Assembly (NCBI GenBank): GCA_016800925.1
Contig: JABCPU010000081.1
Span: 147,500 to 211,499 of the forward strand
From: Suillus spraguei
Taxonomy: Eukaryota; Basidiomycota; Agaricomycetes; Boletales; Suillaceae
Length of the DNA: 64,000 bases
Direction of reading: 5' to 3'
The notes under the pieces were generated by a model. That model was not told the origin of the DNA. It searched no databases and was given only the letters and a program-made list of their open reading frames with translations. Both the position numbers and the translations under genes were made by a program. Below are positions 1 through 10,018 of this stretch, piece by piece (position 1 is the stretch's first letter; each line of letters begins with the position of its first letter).

Positions 1-963
1 GTACAAGGTATTCTCAAGCTGGTCGACCAACTTGGCACCACAAAGGACTCTGCCACAATCAGGAAGTCATTGTGCGTATTACTTGCTAGCAAGTTATCAA
101 TTTAGTTACTAAATGCATTATGAGTCAGACATGACCTCACCGAAACGACGAGGGCTATGGCCAAGCGAGGCTCTGAAGACTTGAAGAAGATCGCCTCAAC
201 AGCTACGGCAAGCGTAAATTAATATCCTACACTAACCTTTTTGTCGACTGAATCGGACGTACTAGCCTCAACACAAGACCTCAGTTCAGAAGATATCGCA
301 TGACTTGCAATTGTCTTTGGTGGCATTTCAAAGAGCGCAGCAATTTAGCGCAGAGCGCCAGAGAACAGTCGTAGAAGGGGTGAAGATAGCAGTAGAAGAC
401 GAGCACTACGATGATACGTGTGTTACTTTTCCCTCATGAAGGTGCTATTGCCTCATGTTCTACAGGCTGCGCCAACGAGAGCCAAGCGCTTCTCCCCGAC
501 TACGTCAGGCTCAACTTCTTCAATCACAGCTTTCTCCGCACGAACTCGCGTACCAAGAGTCTTTGATTCAAGAACGAGAAGCGGAAATTCAAGAGATCGA
601 GTCCGGTATACATGAACTATCGGAGATATTCCGTGACCTTGGGACACTCGTCAACCAACAAGGCGGCATGCTTGGTATGTGACATAACTTCCATTATAAT
701 TACGGGCTCACCGCCGCCTTTTGTTCTTTCCCCCCTTTTTCGTAGACAACATCGAATCAAACGTGTATTCTATCGCCGTAGATACCCAAGGGGCAGCCGA
801 GGAGCTTTCTACTGCTTCCGAGTATCAACGCAAAGCCGGGCGACGTGCAGCGTGTCTCATGATTATTCTCGTCATCGTCGTTGCAGTTGTGCTTCTGGCT
901 GTACGTGAAATGCCAAACTATTGCAGGTAGACCTGACTAATCAATCTCCAGATTTTATCATAG
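1..963 (+). CDS. Qa-SNARE, Pep12/syntaxin-7-like (5' end outside window)
   Basis: This is the C-terminal part of an endosomal/vacuolar t-SNARE that drives membrane fusion by forming a four-helix SNARE bundle. Exons read 1-71, 129-213, 266-417, 466-674, 746-900 and 952-963; all introns are 48-71 nt GT-AG. The encoded chain has an Habc-like helical region, then the SNARE motif (LIQEREAEIQEIESGIHEL, then LVNQQGGMLDNIESNV with the zero-layer glutamine), then a C-terminal membrane anchor rich in I, L and V ending in LLAILS. The last exon holds only three codons and a stop; the intron before it has a good CTGAC-TAATC branch region. Family assignment to the Pep12/syntaxin-7 type is from motif recall. 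The start codon lies upstream of the window. Confidence 0.85.
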
Positions 964-3004
964 ATGTGGCTTTGTGTTGTGGCCTCTCATACCTTTGCTA
1001 GTTTATTGTCGGTTGATGGGATATGGACCTCGCCGTGGATATGATTCACGAAGTGTTTTTATTTCTAATGTCTATTTAATATCAATGCACTTCGATACGA
1101 GTTCATGGTGTTCTCCCTACTGAATATTAATGTATGTATGGTAAGTTAGAGCGAGGACGGCACTACATAGTAGATTCTAGTCTATGGGTAAGTCTTTCTC
1201 GACGTATGATATGTATGTACTTACGTAGCATGAAATCAGAGTTTGTACTTTACATAAAAGATTGTTGTTCTCTCTCGGATCAGTACATAGAGCTTACGAC
1301 CACACACGCGTCTATGAGCTTTTACTGGGCTATCTTTTCTGGTGCTCCTACTAATATAATACCACATGGAGGAATAACTCACCAACTGGCAAGCGGCCCG
1401 GAGGTATATCTATTTCTGCTCCCCCTTCAGAACCATCCTTGACTCGGAGGCGTTCGACTCCCACAAGCAGTGCGCTTCAGTCAGCCTGTTCGTATGATAG
1501 TACCTTACAGCATGAAGCTCAAATAACACCTGTCTGGGAAACTTCCAGAGGAACCTCGAACCATCTTCAATGAACACCGAGCGTCAAACTGCTTTGGATT
1601 CATAAATATGCACTAGAAGCTTTCTAGCAGAACATCCGCCCAAAATTTTCTGGAAGCATGAGGAATCGTGCCAAAATGTATATGGAATTCTTCGTTCTCA
1701 AATTTCTGATCCCATGTTTAGTATCTCCAAAAAGATTATTCTTATTACTGAACATCATGTCCCGGCTAAAGGTTTGCTAACCTGCCTGCCTACCTCCATG
1801 CCCTTCGTTTACTCGAGTGCTACCAATCTCGGCAGGCGAATTCCTCAACGGCGGAGCGCTACAGATGTCAGTCTGGTCGATGCATCTTTGTCAATTGCTC
1901 AAGCGCAGCCTAACTTAATCTATGTGGTTCCGCTAGTGAACGTTCAGTCACCACTTTATACGCACCTTTTCATGTTCATCTAAATTCTAATGACCCGTCT
2001 TCGCATATTCACCCCTATCAGCAAGCTTCTCTTACTATCAATGCGTTTAACGCACCACAGTCCACGCACAAAAGGCGACTTCCAGTGCCCATTACTTTAC
2101 GGTTCAGCAAAATTGAACCTTGGACCAGAGTTTTCTCCGCTCTATTCAAGTGCGCCAGAGCACCTCCATTGAGCTGGCTTGTGACGTTCGGGGTTAGTAA
2201 CTCATCGCTTTATTATATTTGATTTCAGGGTGTTTCATAGACGTGTGATCTCGGTGCCTTTGACACTGGCATCCTTTGTCATTTATGCCGGCTTCACCTG
2301 CATTCTATTTCGCTTTAACAAGACGCGAAGCGCGACTGATGGGTCTATGAGACGACGTCTACGAGGTCCATGGCACCACGTAACTCTACACTGGTATATC
2401 GAGATCTATCCATCCCTTTATATTCTGTCGTTATCTCCTGCGACGTTTTCGAGGACTGTCTTCCTGAAATGTAATGATGGATTATCCCCTCGATAAAGTC
2501 TCGATTCCCAAAGGTCATGAATTGGAATCAGAAAAACTCTCCATTCTCGACCACAACGGGATCGGAGCTCTAGACAACCTTGGCAAGCATTGAAGTAATC
2601 AGGGTGCCGTAACTCCACTCTACCAATTGATACGAACTTCAGACTCCGAGATTACAATACTCATTGCACTGGCGTTCAAATCATAAGCCCTTGATTTAAG
2701 ATTCCATTCCCATCTGTCGGTAGATGTGCGTCAGGGTGTTTTCGACGGACATTTCTGATCAAGTCATCAAGCCTTGGCATCTGCATCGGTCCTCCTCCTG
2801 TGCACACCCTATCCCCCACCATACAGTATGTAACAAGCAGGTTTCCAAGATTAGGCAGTCATTGTCAACGCATGCATTTAGTGATCAAGCTATACACCTT
2901 TTGACGTAGTAACAACATCTGAATGCTATGTTGATGGACTTCCAGAATCGGGATATAATACAATCGTTCACACACGATAGGATCTGAATAAAGAGTATGG
3001 ACTC
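964..3004. other. Intergenic, no supported gene
   Basis: Several open frames of 60-100 codons occur on both strands, but none shows a recognisable domain, a consistent splice structure or a family motif. It is either spacer or strongly decayed sequence. I see no terminal repeats or simple tandem repeats here. Confidence 0.4.
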
Positions 3005-4412
3005 CGCGCGATTATTGAGAAAGTGGAAAAAAAAAATTAATAGATCTAGATGAGCCGCCTATCAGCCCAGTAGCCCCTTTGTCTTCGTCTTCGTCTCCGC
3101 AGTCCCATTCCGTCCATCCTCGCGTCTGAACCCGCGACAGCTCTGCACGGCGCGTTTCACCCCGTCCAATGCTCGGCTGAAAAGCCAGTTCCTCGCACGC
3201 CAGACCGGATGCTCGCGCACGTCGACGCGGTCAGGGCGAAGGCGGTCCTCGCTATCGACGACGATGGCAAGCGTTATGATCGTAGTGATGAACGATGCAA
3301 GTGCTGTGGACGCAGAAGTCATAAACATGATGACCATCTGGAGCCGCGCTGCCTGCTGAACTGAAGAGCCACCAAGTATGGCACCTGAAACCCTTGATCA
3401 GCGCAGCCATTCGCCAGCATTGTGGCGTAAATTCTTACCGGTCATCATGCCTGGAATAGCAATGATTCCGATCACGCTATTGTCAAGGGCGAACACTAAA
3501 TTAGAAATAGCTTGTATTTTGGATGGTACGAACCTCATTTGGGTGATCGTTGGAGTCAGTGCAAGGCGAAGAGCTTCTCGTGCAACAGGTCTACACGCTT
3601 CAAAGCGTGATGCTCCAAATGCAAGGTACATCTCTACTTTGTCACAATTATCGCTGTAAGAACGTTGGTTAATATCCACACTTTAATATTAGTGGCATGA
3701 CTTACTATATCTCCCCGAGTGCATAGGATACAGAAACAACGATACCCGAGATCGTGCCTCCACATAGCATGCCAACGATCGGAACTTGTGGTTACAAGTC
3801 AACACCATTGATCCCACACAAAGAGATCGTGACAAACTATATTGCTCGGGCTTCCAGAACGGCTCTACGGCCATGGCGAAGCGGATGCCGATGATGGAAA
3901 CAGGTATTGTTGAGAATAGCATACCAAACAATACGGAGGAGAACTATGCAACTGTTCAAAATAAAATTATAGATGCTCCCGTCGTAGAACTCGCCATATG
4001 ATTGTAGCGCTTTTTAGACTTGTTCACAACTTCTCCGCATCAGGAACCGAGACAGCAGCAAGAACTGCTTCGGACGCACCTGCCTCGATGGTTCCAAGTA
4101 AATTTAACAAAACTGGATGCCATAGTTCTAGTGCCCAACTACATCAAGTGAATATGGAAAACGCTCACACGCAATACCGCCTACTGCCCATGGATTATTC
4201 GTCTCGAACACCTTTTGTAACACTAGCGCGACTAGTCCTAACTGCACCGCACAGCGTATGGCTGCGGAGAGTAGTGACGACCCTACTCCGAGTTTTAGCG
4301 AGGTAGATATGAGGGTATTGAAAAGAATGAAAGAGAACCCGAGCCCGACGTTGCCCCAACTCAGGTGAGTAGTATCTGTACGTGCGCCGTCCATGATTTC
4401 GCGGAAGACAAA
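3005..4412. repeat. Segmental duplication unit A, copy 1 (UPF0014 gene)
   Basis: This stretch aligns almost base for base with 8405-9808. Similarity starts at the shared block CCGCGCGATTATT and stops just upstream of the start codon (GTCCATGRTTTCGCGGAAGA). Differences are mainly single substitutions plus small indels, such as an extra CGTCTT-type repeat near the 3' end of copy 1. Confidence 0.85.
3062..4394 (-). CDS. UPF0014 (FetB/YbbM/ALS3-type) membrane protein, copy 1
   Basis: This is a multi-pass membrane protein of the UPF0014 family. Bacterial FetB (YbbM) members are permease subunits linked to iron export, and plant ALS3/STAR2 to aluminium tolerance; the fungal role is unknown to me. 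Eight exons are visible. The N-terminal exon starts MDGARTDTTHLSWGN and contains the conserved AAIRCAVQLGL segment. Later exons carry VVNKSKKRYNHM, FSSVLFGML, PEQY-IPIVGMLCGGTISG, the DKVEMYLAFGASRFEA loop, IGIIAIPGMMTG and AILGGSSVQQAARLQMVIMF, all in the family order. One intron (after YNHM) appears to use a GC donor (ATG|GCGAGT). A hydrophilic arginine-rich tail ends in KGLLG. It is about 335 residues and shows no disabling change. A near-identical copy sits 5.4 kb downstream. Confidence 0.8.
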
Positions 4413-4574
4413 CTAACTTACAGCTACTTTCATATGGATAGACCAGATCTGATTTTATTCCCTTCACTCTTGTTTAGTTGTAAAGCTGTCCCGCCAGCGC
4501 CGTGGGCAGAAGTCTGCCATTCTGCCAGCTGGCAGAACCGACAGAAGTCCGCTGGCAGAATAATGGGAGTCAAA

Positions 4575-5140
4575 CATGGCGATTCAGGCCACGATTCTGG
4601 CTCCGATTTTCGAGTCGATTCTTCAACCTGAATCGACCGTGAATCGGCCATAAGTTTAAATACCTCCGATTCTCATCACTGATTCAACTCGATTCTTCCT
4701 CGTCTTCAGTGATCTCAGTGAGCATCTGAAAGGCGAGTTCTTCCGTCCATCTACTTGCAGATATAGTCAGGATATGCTGATTGACGTATTACTAGAATCC
4801 ACGCACTCGATTTCCGGTGGCACAGAATCGTCGTCGTCTGCTTTTGCGCTGTTTTCATGACCCTTCAATCCCCTCTTACTAGCCGTACCAGGTTCGGTGC
4901 TCTTCGAGTTCTTCTTGCCTTTCTCACTAGCAGATTTTGCAGCTGTGTTTTTACTTGCTTTTGCCATGGGATTTTTGCCAATTAAAATTAATCGATGGGA
5001 GGAGTCGTTTGTCGTTCGTAGTCTGATATTTTCCGTCATGTGTTTTTTATGTATTTATGTAATTCATAATAAAAATACAAATTTAGACTTGTCAAACGAT
5101 TCACGATTCTGACGCTCAATGCCCGAATCGGTGTGTGAAT
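4575..5140. repeat. GATTC-rich inverted-repeat segment inside the hAT-like element
   Basis: The left part carries repeated GGCGATTCAGGCCACGATTC-like motifs. The right part ends with ACGATTCACGATTCTG and CCCGAATCGG, which read in the opposite direction, so the segment looks like a small nested element with GATTC-rich terminal repeats. It contains a minus-strand open frame (4767-5039) encoding a lysine- and serine-rich peptide resembling low-complexity N-termini of some transposases. No clear target duplication was seen. Confidence 0.35.
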
Positions 5141-6089
5141 TCTATTAAATAATTAAATAATTCGGCAGAATGTCGGGATCACAGCGAACAAGATTTCTCA
5201 TCTTATATAGCCATAGTAACCAGCTTTCTCTATCAATTCAGAGCGATTGCACTTGCTTACTTGTAGAGTAGAAAAAAAAACAGTTGTACAGCCTGTACTA
5301 CGTTATCACATACAACCATTTATGCGATTACACAATAACCCTACTCAGTAACAGTTTATTTCTTCAGTTTATTCGCTGTTTGAGCACTAAGCGATGGGAA
5401 ATATACTGAGTGGCAGAGTTTATTTCATTGGCAAAGATGCCGGAGTAAACTGGGTGCCAAGCCGCCGAAGCGCAAAGATTTACTGATATCGAGTACTATG
5501 AGTGACTACTGGAAGAGTTCTCGCTCTCGCTTGCTTCATGGGACCATGTCCGCGTCTACCATATCTACTACTGCGTCTGTCCCATCGTCGACGGTCCCAG
5601 ACCACCAATGCGAGTGTAATTGCAATGAGCTGATCCTCAGAGTCTTTGGCCTCGGCGAGGAGCACGACTGCAAGATTTTCCAAGAGGTTCGTTGTGGATT
5701 CTCTCTTGCTTCTCCGTCGGCGCTGATGTTGTTTATGTACTGAGTTATTGCGCGTCATGAATGCCTCCAGCCGCTGCACTTGCCGGACGCCCTGTCTCAT
5801 CCTTTATATCTGACAATTTCAATCGTAGCGAGAAGGTCGATAACAAATCTAGATGCTACTACTGGTCTTGCAAACACTGTACAAATGCCCTTCGCATAGT
5901 GCCCAGCCAAGCATTACTGTTGATGTAGCTGCTGATCTAGAAGCCAATTTTGTGGGCACCCCCACTCGCACCTCAGACTCAGAATGTCGATGATGATCTT
6001 GCAGGTCCTGAATCGATATCACTTGATGAGATTAACGCAACATTTGCCCTGCTGGAACACAAAAAAGACACCATGGAACGTGCTGATTG

Positions 6090-6671
6090 ACGGATTGGAC
6101 GAAGTGTTGGAAGGTCAAGTTTATGGAGTTGGAGCATGTTGACCAAGGTCTTCTACCGAAATCTGTTGATGACGAGATCATGGTAGTTGATCACGGCTCA
6201 CAAGATAACGAATAGTGGGGTGTGGATGTAGACGTGTTGATGCTCTTCTAATGATGTTTCTTAGCAACGATTACCATACATTGTCATATACATAGCCTTG
6301 GCATCAGCAGGATATTGTGAGTTATGAAGTGCTTTGCAGCCAGCAGAAGCACAGTAGCAGATTCCGGTTCAGCAACAGTTACAGAACCAACATGTAACCA
6401 CTCTGTAGCTATAGCGCTATTAGTGCTGTGGGCAGAACTGGCAGAACCATGTTCTGCCAACGTGGCAGATGGCAGAATCACGTAAATGTCTTACAGATGT
6501 AAGACCGCTCGACAGCAACATAGAGTCGATATTCCATGTCCCATCTTCATTTGCATCATGATCCGTGACCATAATTTTATCCTCGATCGCTGCAGGCACC
6601 AATCCCTCATCGACGCGCTGCAGTTCTGCGAAGTCAAATGCTCTCCCCTGCAAAACTTCCTTCCCATCCAC
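6090..6671. pseudogene. Two inverted copies of a transposon ORF C-terminal fragment
   Basis: On the plus strand (about 6115-6250) the frame reads MELEHVDQGLLPKSVDDEIM. On the minus strand (6671-6500) it reads FAELQRVDEGLVPAAIEDKIM. The two align without gaps (E-L-x-x-V-D-x-G-L-x-P, then D-x-I-M-V) and both run toward a TGGGCAGAA-type terminus. The plus copy has an in-frame stop. I interpret them as the C-terminal coding end of one hAT-family ORF present twice, in opposite orientation. The protein family is an inference from context. Confidence 0.45.
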
Positions 6672-7124
6672 ATCCCAGTCCGAGGCAAACTCTGTATGCC
6701 TTTCAAAGTTATGGCGTGTTTGAAGGTCCCGGAACCAGTACGGAGGGTTTAGTGATTTCAGCTATTACTAGGTGTTACGAGTTGCTACGGTTGATTCGAA
6801 AGAAGCGCTGTGCTATAAGTTGCTACCAGTCGGCAGTGGCTTTCCTGATGTGTAGCGCTTTGAGAATTTTGCCAGGTGGCAGAAGAGGCGATTCTGCCAC
6901 TTCTGCCGGCACAATTAGATGCAAACAATTCTGCCCACTAGGTCCCGCTTGTTACGATGTCCTAGCATGCTCGAAGTCCGCTTGCTTCATCCTCCTATTG
7001 CTGCGACGACGAGCGTCAGTCGCCTCTCGCAACGTAGTAGTATGACTATTAATTGACAATCTTGTGCTACCATGTATGCCACTATACTATTATGACCATG
7101 CTAATTCCTTAACAAAATGCAACT

Positions 7125-7430
7125 AGTATACACGTTTGCGCGTGAAACCATGTCTTCTCGTGGTTTATTCAATAGTGATTTCAGAAACTTCAACACCCAT
7201 TGCCTGATGTAGCATACGTTGAAGTTCAGACAGCAATAGGTCTGGAGTGCGCTCGATAAATAACAACAGATACTAGTAAGTTAGGGCAAATACCACCTCT
7301 GCACTGCAGGCTTGATTCACTTACTGAAACATCCGCTGTGAGCAGACAAGGACATCCACTTTCCGAGGCTCTTCGAGCCTGTGACACAAAAGAGCCGAAG
7401 AACTCGGTTAACAGTTCGGTGGCTTGTATG
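7125..7430 (-). pseudogene. Tc1/mariner-like transposase fragment (N-terminal domain)
   Basis: Read on the minus strand, the sequence encodes GCPCLLTADVS, then a 45-60 nt intron starting GTAAGTG, then YLLLFIERTPDLLLSELQRM and MGVEVSEITIE. After a stop and frame change comes RRHGFTRKRVY. This matches, as I recall it, the DNA-binding region of basidiomycete Tc1/pogo-type transposases (GRPRLLTADV, then ERTPDLYLDELQ, then VSxxTIWRTLxRRGFTRK). The DDE catalytic region is absent, so it is a broken remnant. Confidence 0.5.
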
Positions 7431-7686
7431 AGTGGTTTGTGCTATGCCACCAGATGTCATACGAGAAGACATGGTCACCCATTACTTTTTACAGCTGCTG
7501 AAATGTGACGGTGGTTTCCAGGCATGGTGGCAAGTCTCAAGAGTACTACAATTGTGTCAGGCAGGGCGTCGGACAGGTAGCCATTTTCACACGCCCAAAT
7601 ATCATAACAAGTGGGACCTCCACAATTAAATAAAAACGGTGAAGGGAACAAAATCAGATCTGGCTTATCGTTATGAACGTAGCTGT

Positions 7687-8403
7687 AAGCCTAAGTCTGG
7701 GTATGACTATATGATAATTGGTAGCTGAACAACTTGAGTCTTTAACGTCGGACCCCAGCCAATGACGTTGAGCCGATTATATATATCCTAAACTTCTGAT
7801 TTATCAACTTAAGGTATGGAAGATATATACATACATAGGACAAATTACAACAAGTACAATCTTACTTAGCTCTTTCTAATATATAAAGCTGGTCATTTGT
7901 CTCCATCTCGAATATGCTTAACCACTGATGGAGGGGAACTTCCATTCTTTGTGACCCAAACAACTAATGAGAACAATAAAGAGTACTGGGGGGTACATTA
8001 AGACTCGGATACGATTATCCAACGCAGCTCCAAGTGCAGCCAATGGCAAGGATCCAAGAAGAAGCTTTGGAAAGTGTGAAAGGAAATATGCATACACAGG
8101 CGATGTCTGCACAATAGGTGAGACACGAAGGTGACAACTTGCGCCCCAATCAGGGTTCCTGCCTTGATATACATTGAAATATACGCCATGCAGTTCGGGC
8201 TACAGCGGGCACTGGTTCCATAGGTATGAATTGATGGTAACGGTCAAAGCTAGTTATTCAACAGTTGCAGACCTTTTAGTGCGCAAAGAACAACACGTAC
8301 CAATGGACAACATGGCAGACAGAAAGCCAATTCTAATCAATCTCATAAAACTGATATGCCCGAGAAGAAGTGCTTGGATACCAAGCGGAAAACAACGGCA
8401 GTG
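7687..8403. repeat. Segmental duplication unit B, decayed copy (ALG12 3' region)
   Basis: This block aligns with 9813 to about 11240. It includes the 3' flank of ALG12 (ATTATATATATCCTA and the conserved TATAAAGCTGGTCATTTGTC end of the coding region). Relative to the intact copy it lacks about 620 bp (between GGGGAACTTCCA and CCATTCTTTGTG, joined at a CCA microhomology) and a smaller internal piece near 8385. Confidence 0.8.
7917..8403 (-). pseudogene. ALG12 pseudogene fragment
   Basis: The fragment encodes parts of the Dol-P-Man mannosyltransferase: TSPVYAYFLSHFPKLLLGSL, GAALDNRIRVLMYPPVLFIV and CLGHKEW. These are nearly identical to the intact gene at 10019-11940. The exons upstream of the luminal WNQWPLWPEL-type segment are missing, and the C-terminal exons are fused out of frame by a deletion. 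It cannot encode a working enzyme. It sits directly upstream of the second UPF0014 copy, repeating the gene order seen at 8.4-12 kb. Confidence 0.8.
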
Positions 8404-8404
8404 C

Positions 8405-9808
8405 CGCGCGATTATTCAGAAAGCGGGAAATTTTTTATAATTTGGTAGATCAAGATGAGTCTATCAACCCAGTAACCTCTCCGTCTCCGCAGTCCCATTC
8501 CGTCCGTCCTCGCGTCTGAGCCCGCGACAGCTCTGCACGGTGCGTTTCACCCCGTCCAATGCTCGGCTGAAAAGCCAGTTCCTCGCACGCCAGACCGGAT
8601 GCTCACGCACGTCGACGCGGTCAGGGCGAAGGCGGTCCTCGCTATCGACGACGACGGCAAGCGTTATGATCGTAGTGATGAACGATGCAAGTGCTGTGGA
8701 CGCAGAAATCATAAACATGATGACCATCTGGAGCCGCGCTGCCTGCTGAACTGAAGAGCCACCAAGTATGGCACCTGAAACCCTTGATCAGCGCAGCCAT
8801 TCGCCAGCATCGTGGCGTAAATTCTTACCGGTCATCATGCCTGGAATAGCAATGATTCCGATCACGCTATTGTCAAGGGCGAACACTAAATTAGAAGGGC
8901 TTGTATTTTGAATAGTACGAACCTCATTTGATTGATCGTTGGAGTCAGTGCAAGGCGAAGAGCTTCTCGTGCAACTGGTCTACACGCTTCAAAGCGTGAT
9001 GCTCCAAATGCGAGGTACATTTCCACTTTGTCGCGATTATCGCTGTAAGAACATTGGTTAATATCCACACTTTAAGTACATTAGTGGCATGACTTACTAT
9101 ATCTCCTGGAGTGCATAGGATACAGAAACAACAATTCCCGAGATCGTGCCTCCACATAGCATGCCAACGATCGGAACTTGTGGTTATAAGTCAACATCAT
9201 TGATCCCACACAAAGAGATCGTGACAAACTATATTGCTCGGGCTTCCAGAACGGCTCTACGGCCATGGCGAAGCGGATGCCAATAATGGAGACAGGTATT
9301 GTTGAGCATAGCATACCAAACAATACGGAGGAAAACTATGCAACCGTTCAGAATAGAATGATAGATACACCCGTCGTAGAACTCGCCATGTGATTGTAGC
9401 GCCTTTTAGACTTGTTCACAACTTTTCCGCATCAGGAACCGAGATAGTAGTAAGAACTGCTTCGGACGCACCTGCCTCGATGGTTCCAAGTAAATTCAAC
9501 AAAACTGGATGCCATAGTTCTAGTGCCCAGCTACATCAGGTGAATATGGAAAACGCTCACATGCAATACCGCCTACTGCCCATGGATTATTCGTCTCGAA
9601 CACCTTTTGTAACACCAACGCGACTAGCCCCAACTGCACTATACAGCGTATGGCTGCTGAGAGTAGTGACGATCCTACTCCGAGTTTTAGCGAGGTAGAA
9701 ATGAGGGCATTGAAAAGAATGAAGGAGAAACCGAGCCCGACGTTGCCCCAACCCAGGTGAGTAGTATCTGTAGGTGCGCCGTCCATGGTTTCGCGGAAGA
9801 TAACTTAA
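8405..9808. repeat. Segmental duplication unit A, copy 2
   Basis: This is the near-identical partner of 3005-4412. It begins right after the decayed ALG12 copy and ends just upstream of the UPF0014 start codon, where sequence shared with the ALG12 3' flank begins (AAGCCTGAGTCTAG, compare 7687). Confidence 0.85.
8464..9786 (-). CDS. UPF0014 (FetB/YbbM/ALS3-type) membrane protein, copy 2
   Basis: This is the paralogue of the gene at 3062-4394 with the same eight-exon layout. The start MDGAPTDTTHLGWGN is followed by the conserved AAIRCIVQLGL helix. The GC-donor intron after YNHM (ATG|GCGAGT, ending GCATAG) is kept, and the rejoined frame continues FSSVLFGMLC. The IGIIAIPGMMTG segment and the C-terminal MVIMFMISASTALASF helix are intact. 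Changes relative to copy 1 are conservative or silent in the parts compared, suggesting a recent duplication or gene conversion with both copies under constraint. Function is known only from bacterial and plant relatives (metal-related transport). Confidence 0.8.
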
Positions 9809-10018
9809 CTTAAGCCTGAGTCTAGATACGACCACACGATTAGCTGAACAACTCGTACACAGCTTGTGAACTTTGAACATTTGACCACGATAACTTTAAC
9901 TTCGGACCCAGCCAATGATGAACTGATTATATATATCCTAGGCTTCTCTTATGTAAAGTATTTAACTCCTTAAGATAGCAAGGTACGGAAGACAGGACAA
10001 ATTTCAAAAAGTATAATC

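Larger units (their letters stand above)
4487..6948. mobile_element. hAT-like DNA transposon with 8-bp target duplication (decayed)
   Basis: The element spans about 4495-6940. The left end starts CAGCGCCGTGGGCAGAA and the right end, read inward on the other strand, starts TAGTGGGCAGAA. Both ends are rich in repeated CTGGCAGAA/TTCTGCC motifs. The flanks TGTCCCGC (4487-4494) and GGTCCCGC (6941-6948) match at 7 of 8 positions, as expected for the 8-bp duplication made by hAT transposases. Inside, a further TAGTGCTGTGGGCAGAA end-like sequence occurs at about 6419, and two related coding remnants lie head to head at 6100-6250 (+) and 6500-6671 (-). The internal structure is therefore nested or rearranged. 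No intact transposase was found. Confidence 0.6.

Noticed and set aside
6417..6940. Separate small hAT MITE bounded by TAGTGCTGTGGGCAGAA
   Set aside because: The flanking 8-mers do not match, so it is better explained as an internal or nested remnant of the 4495-6940 element.
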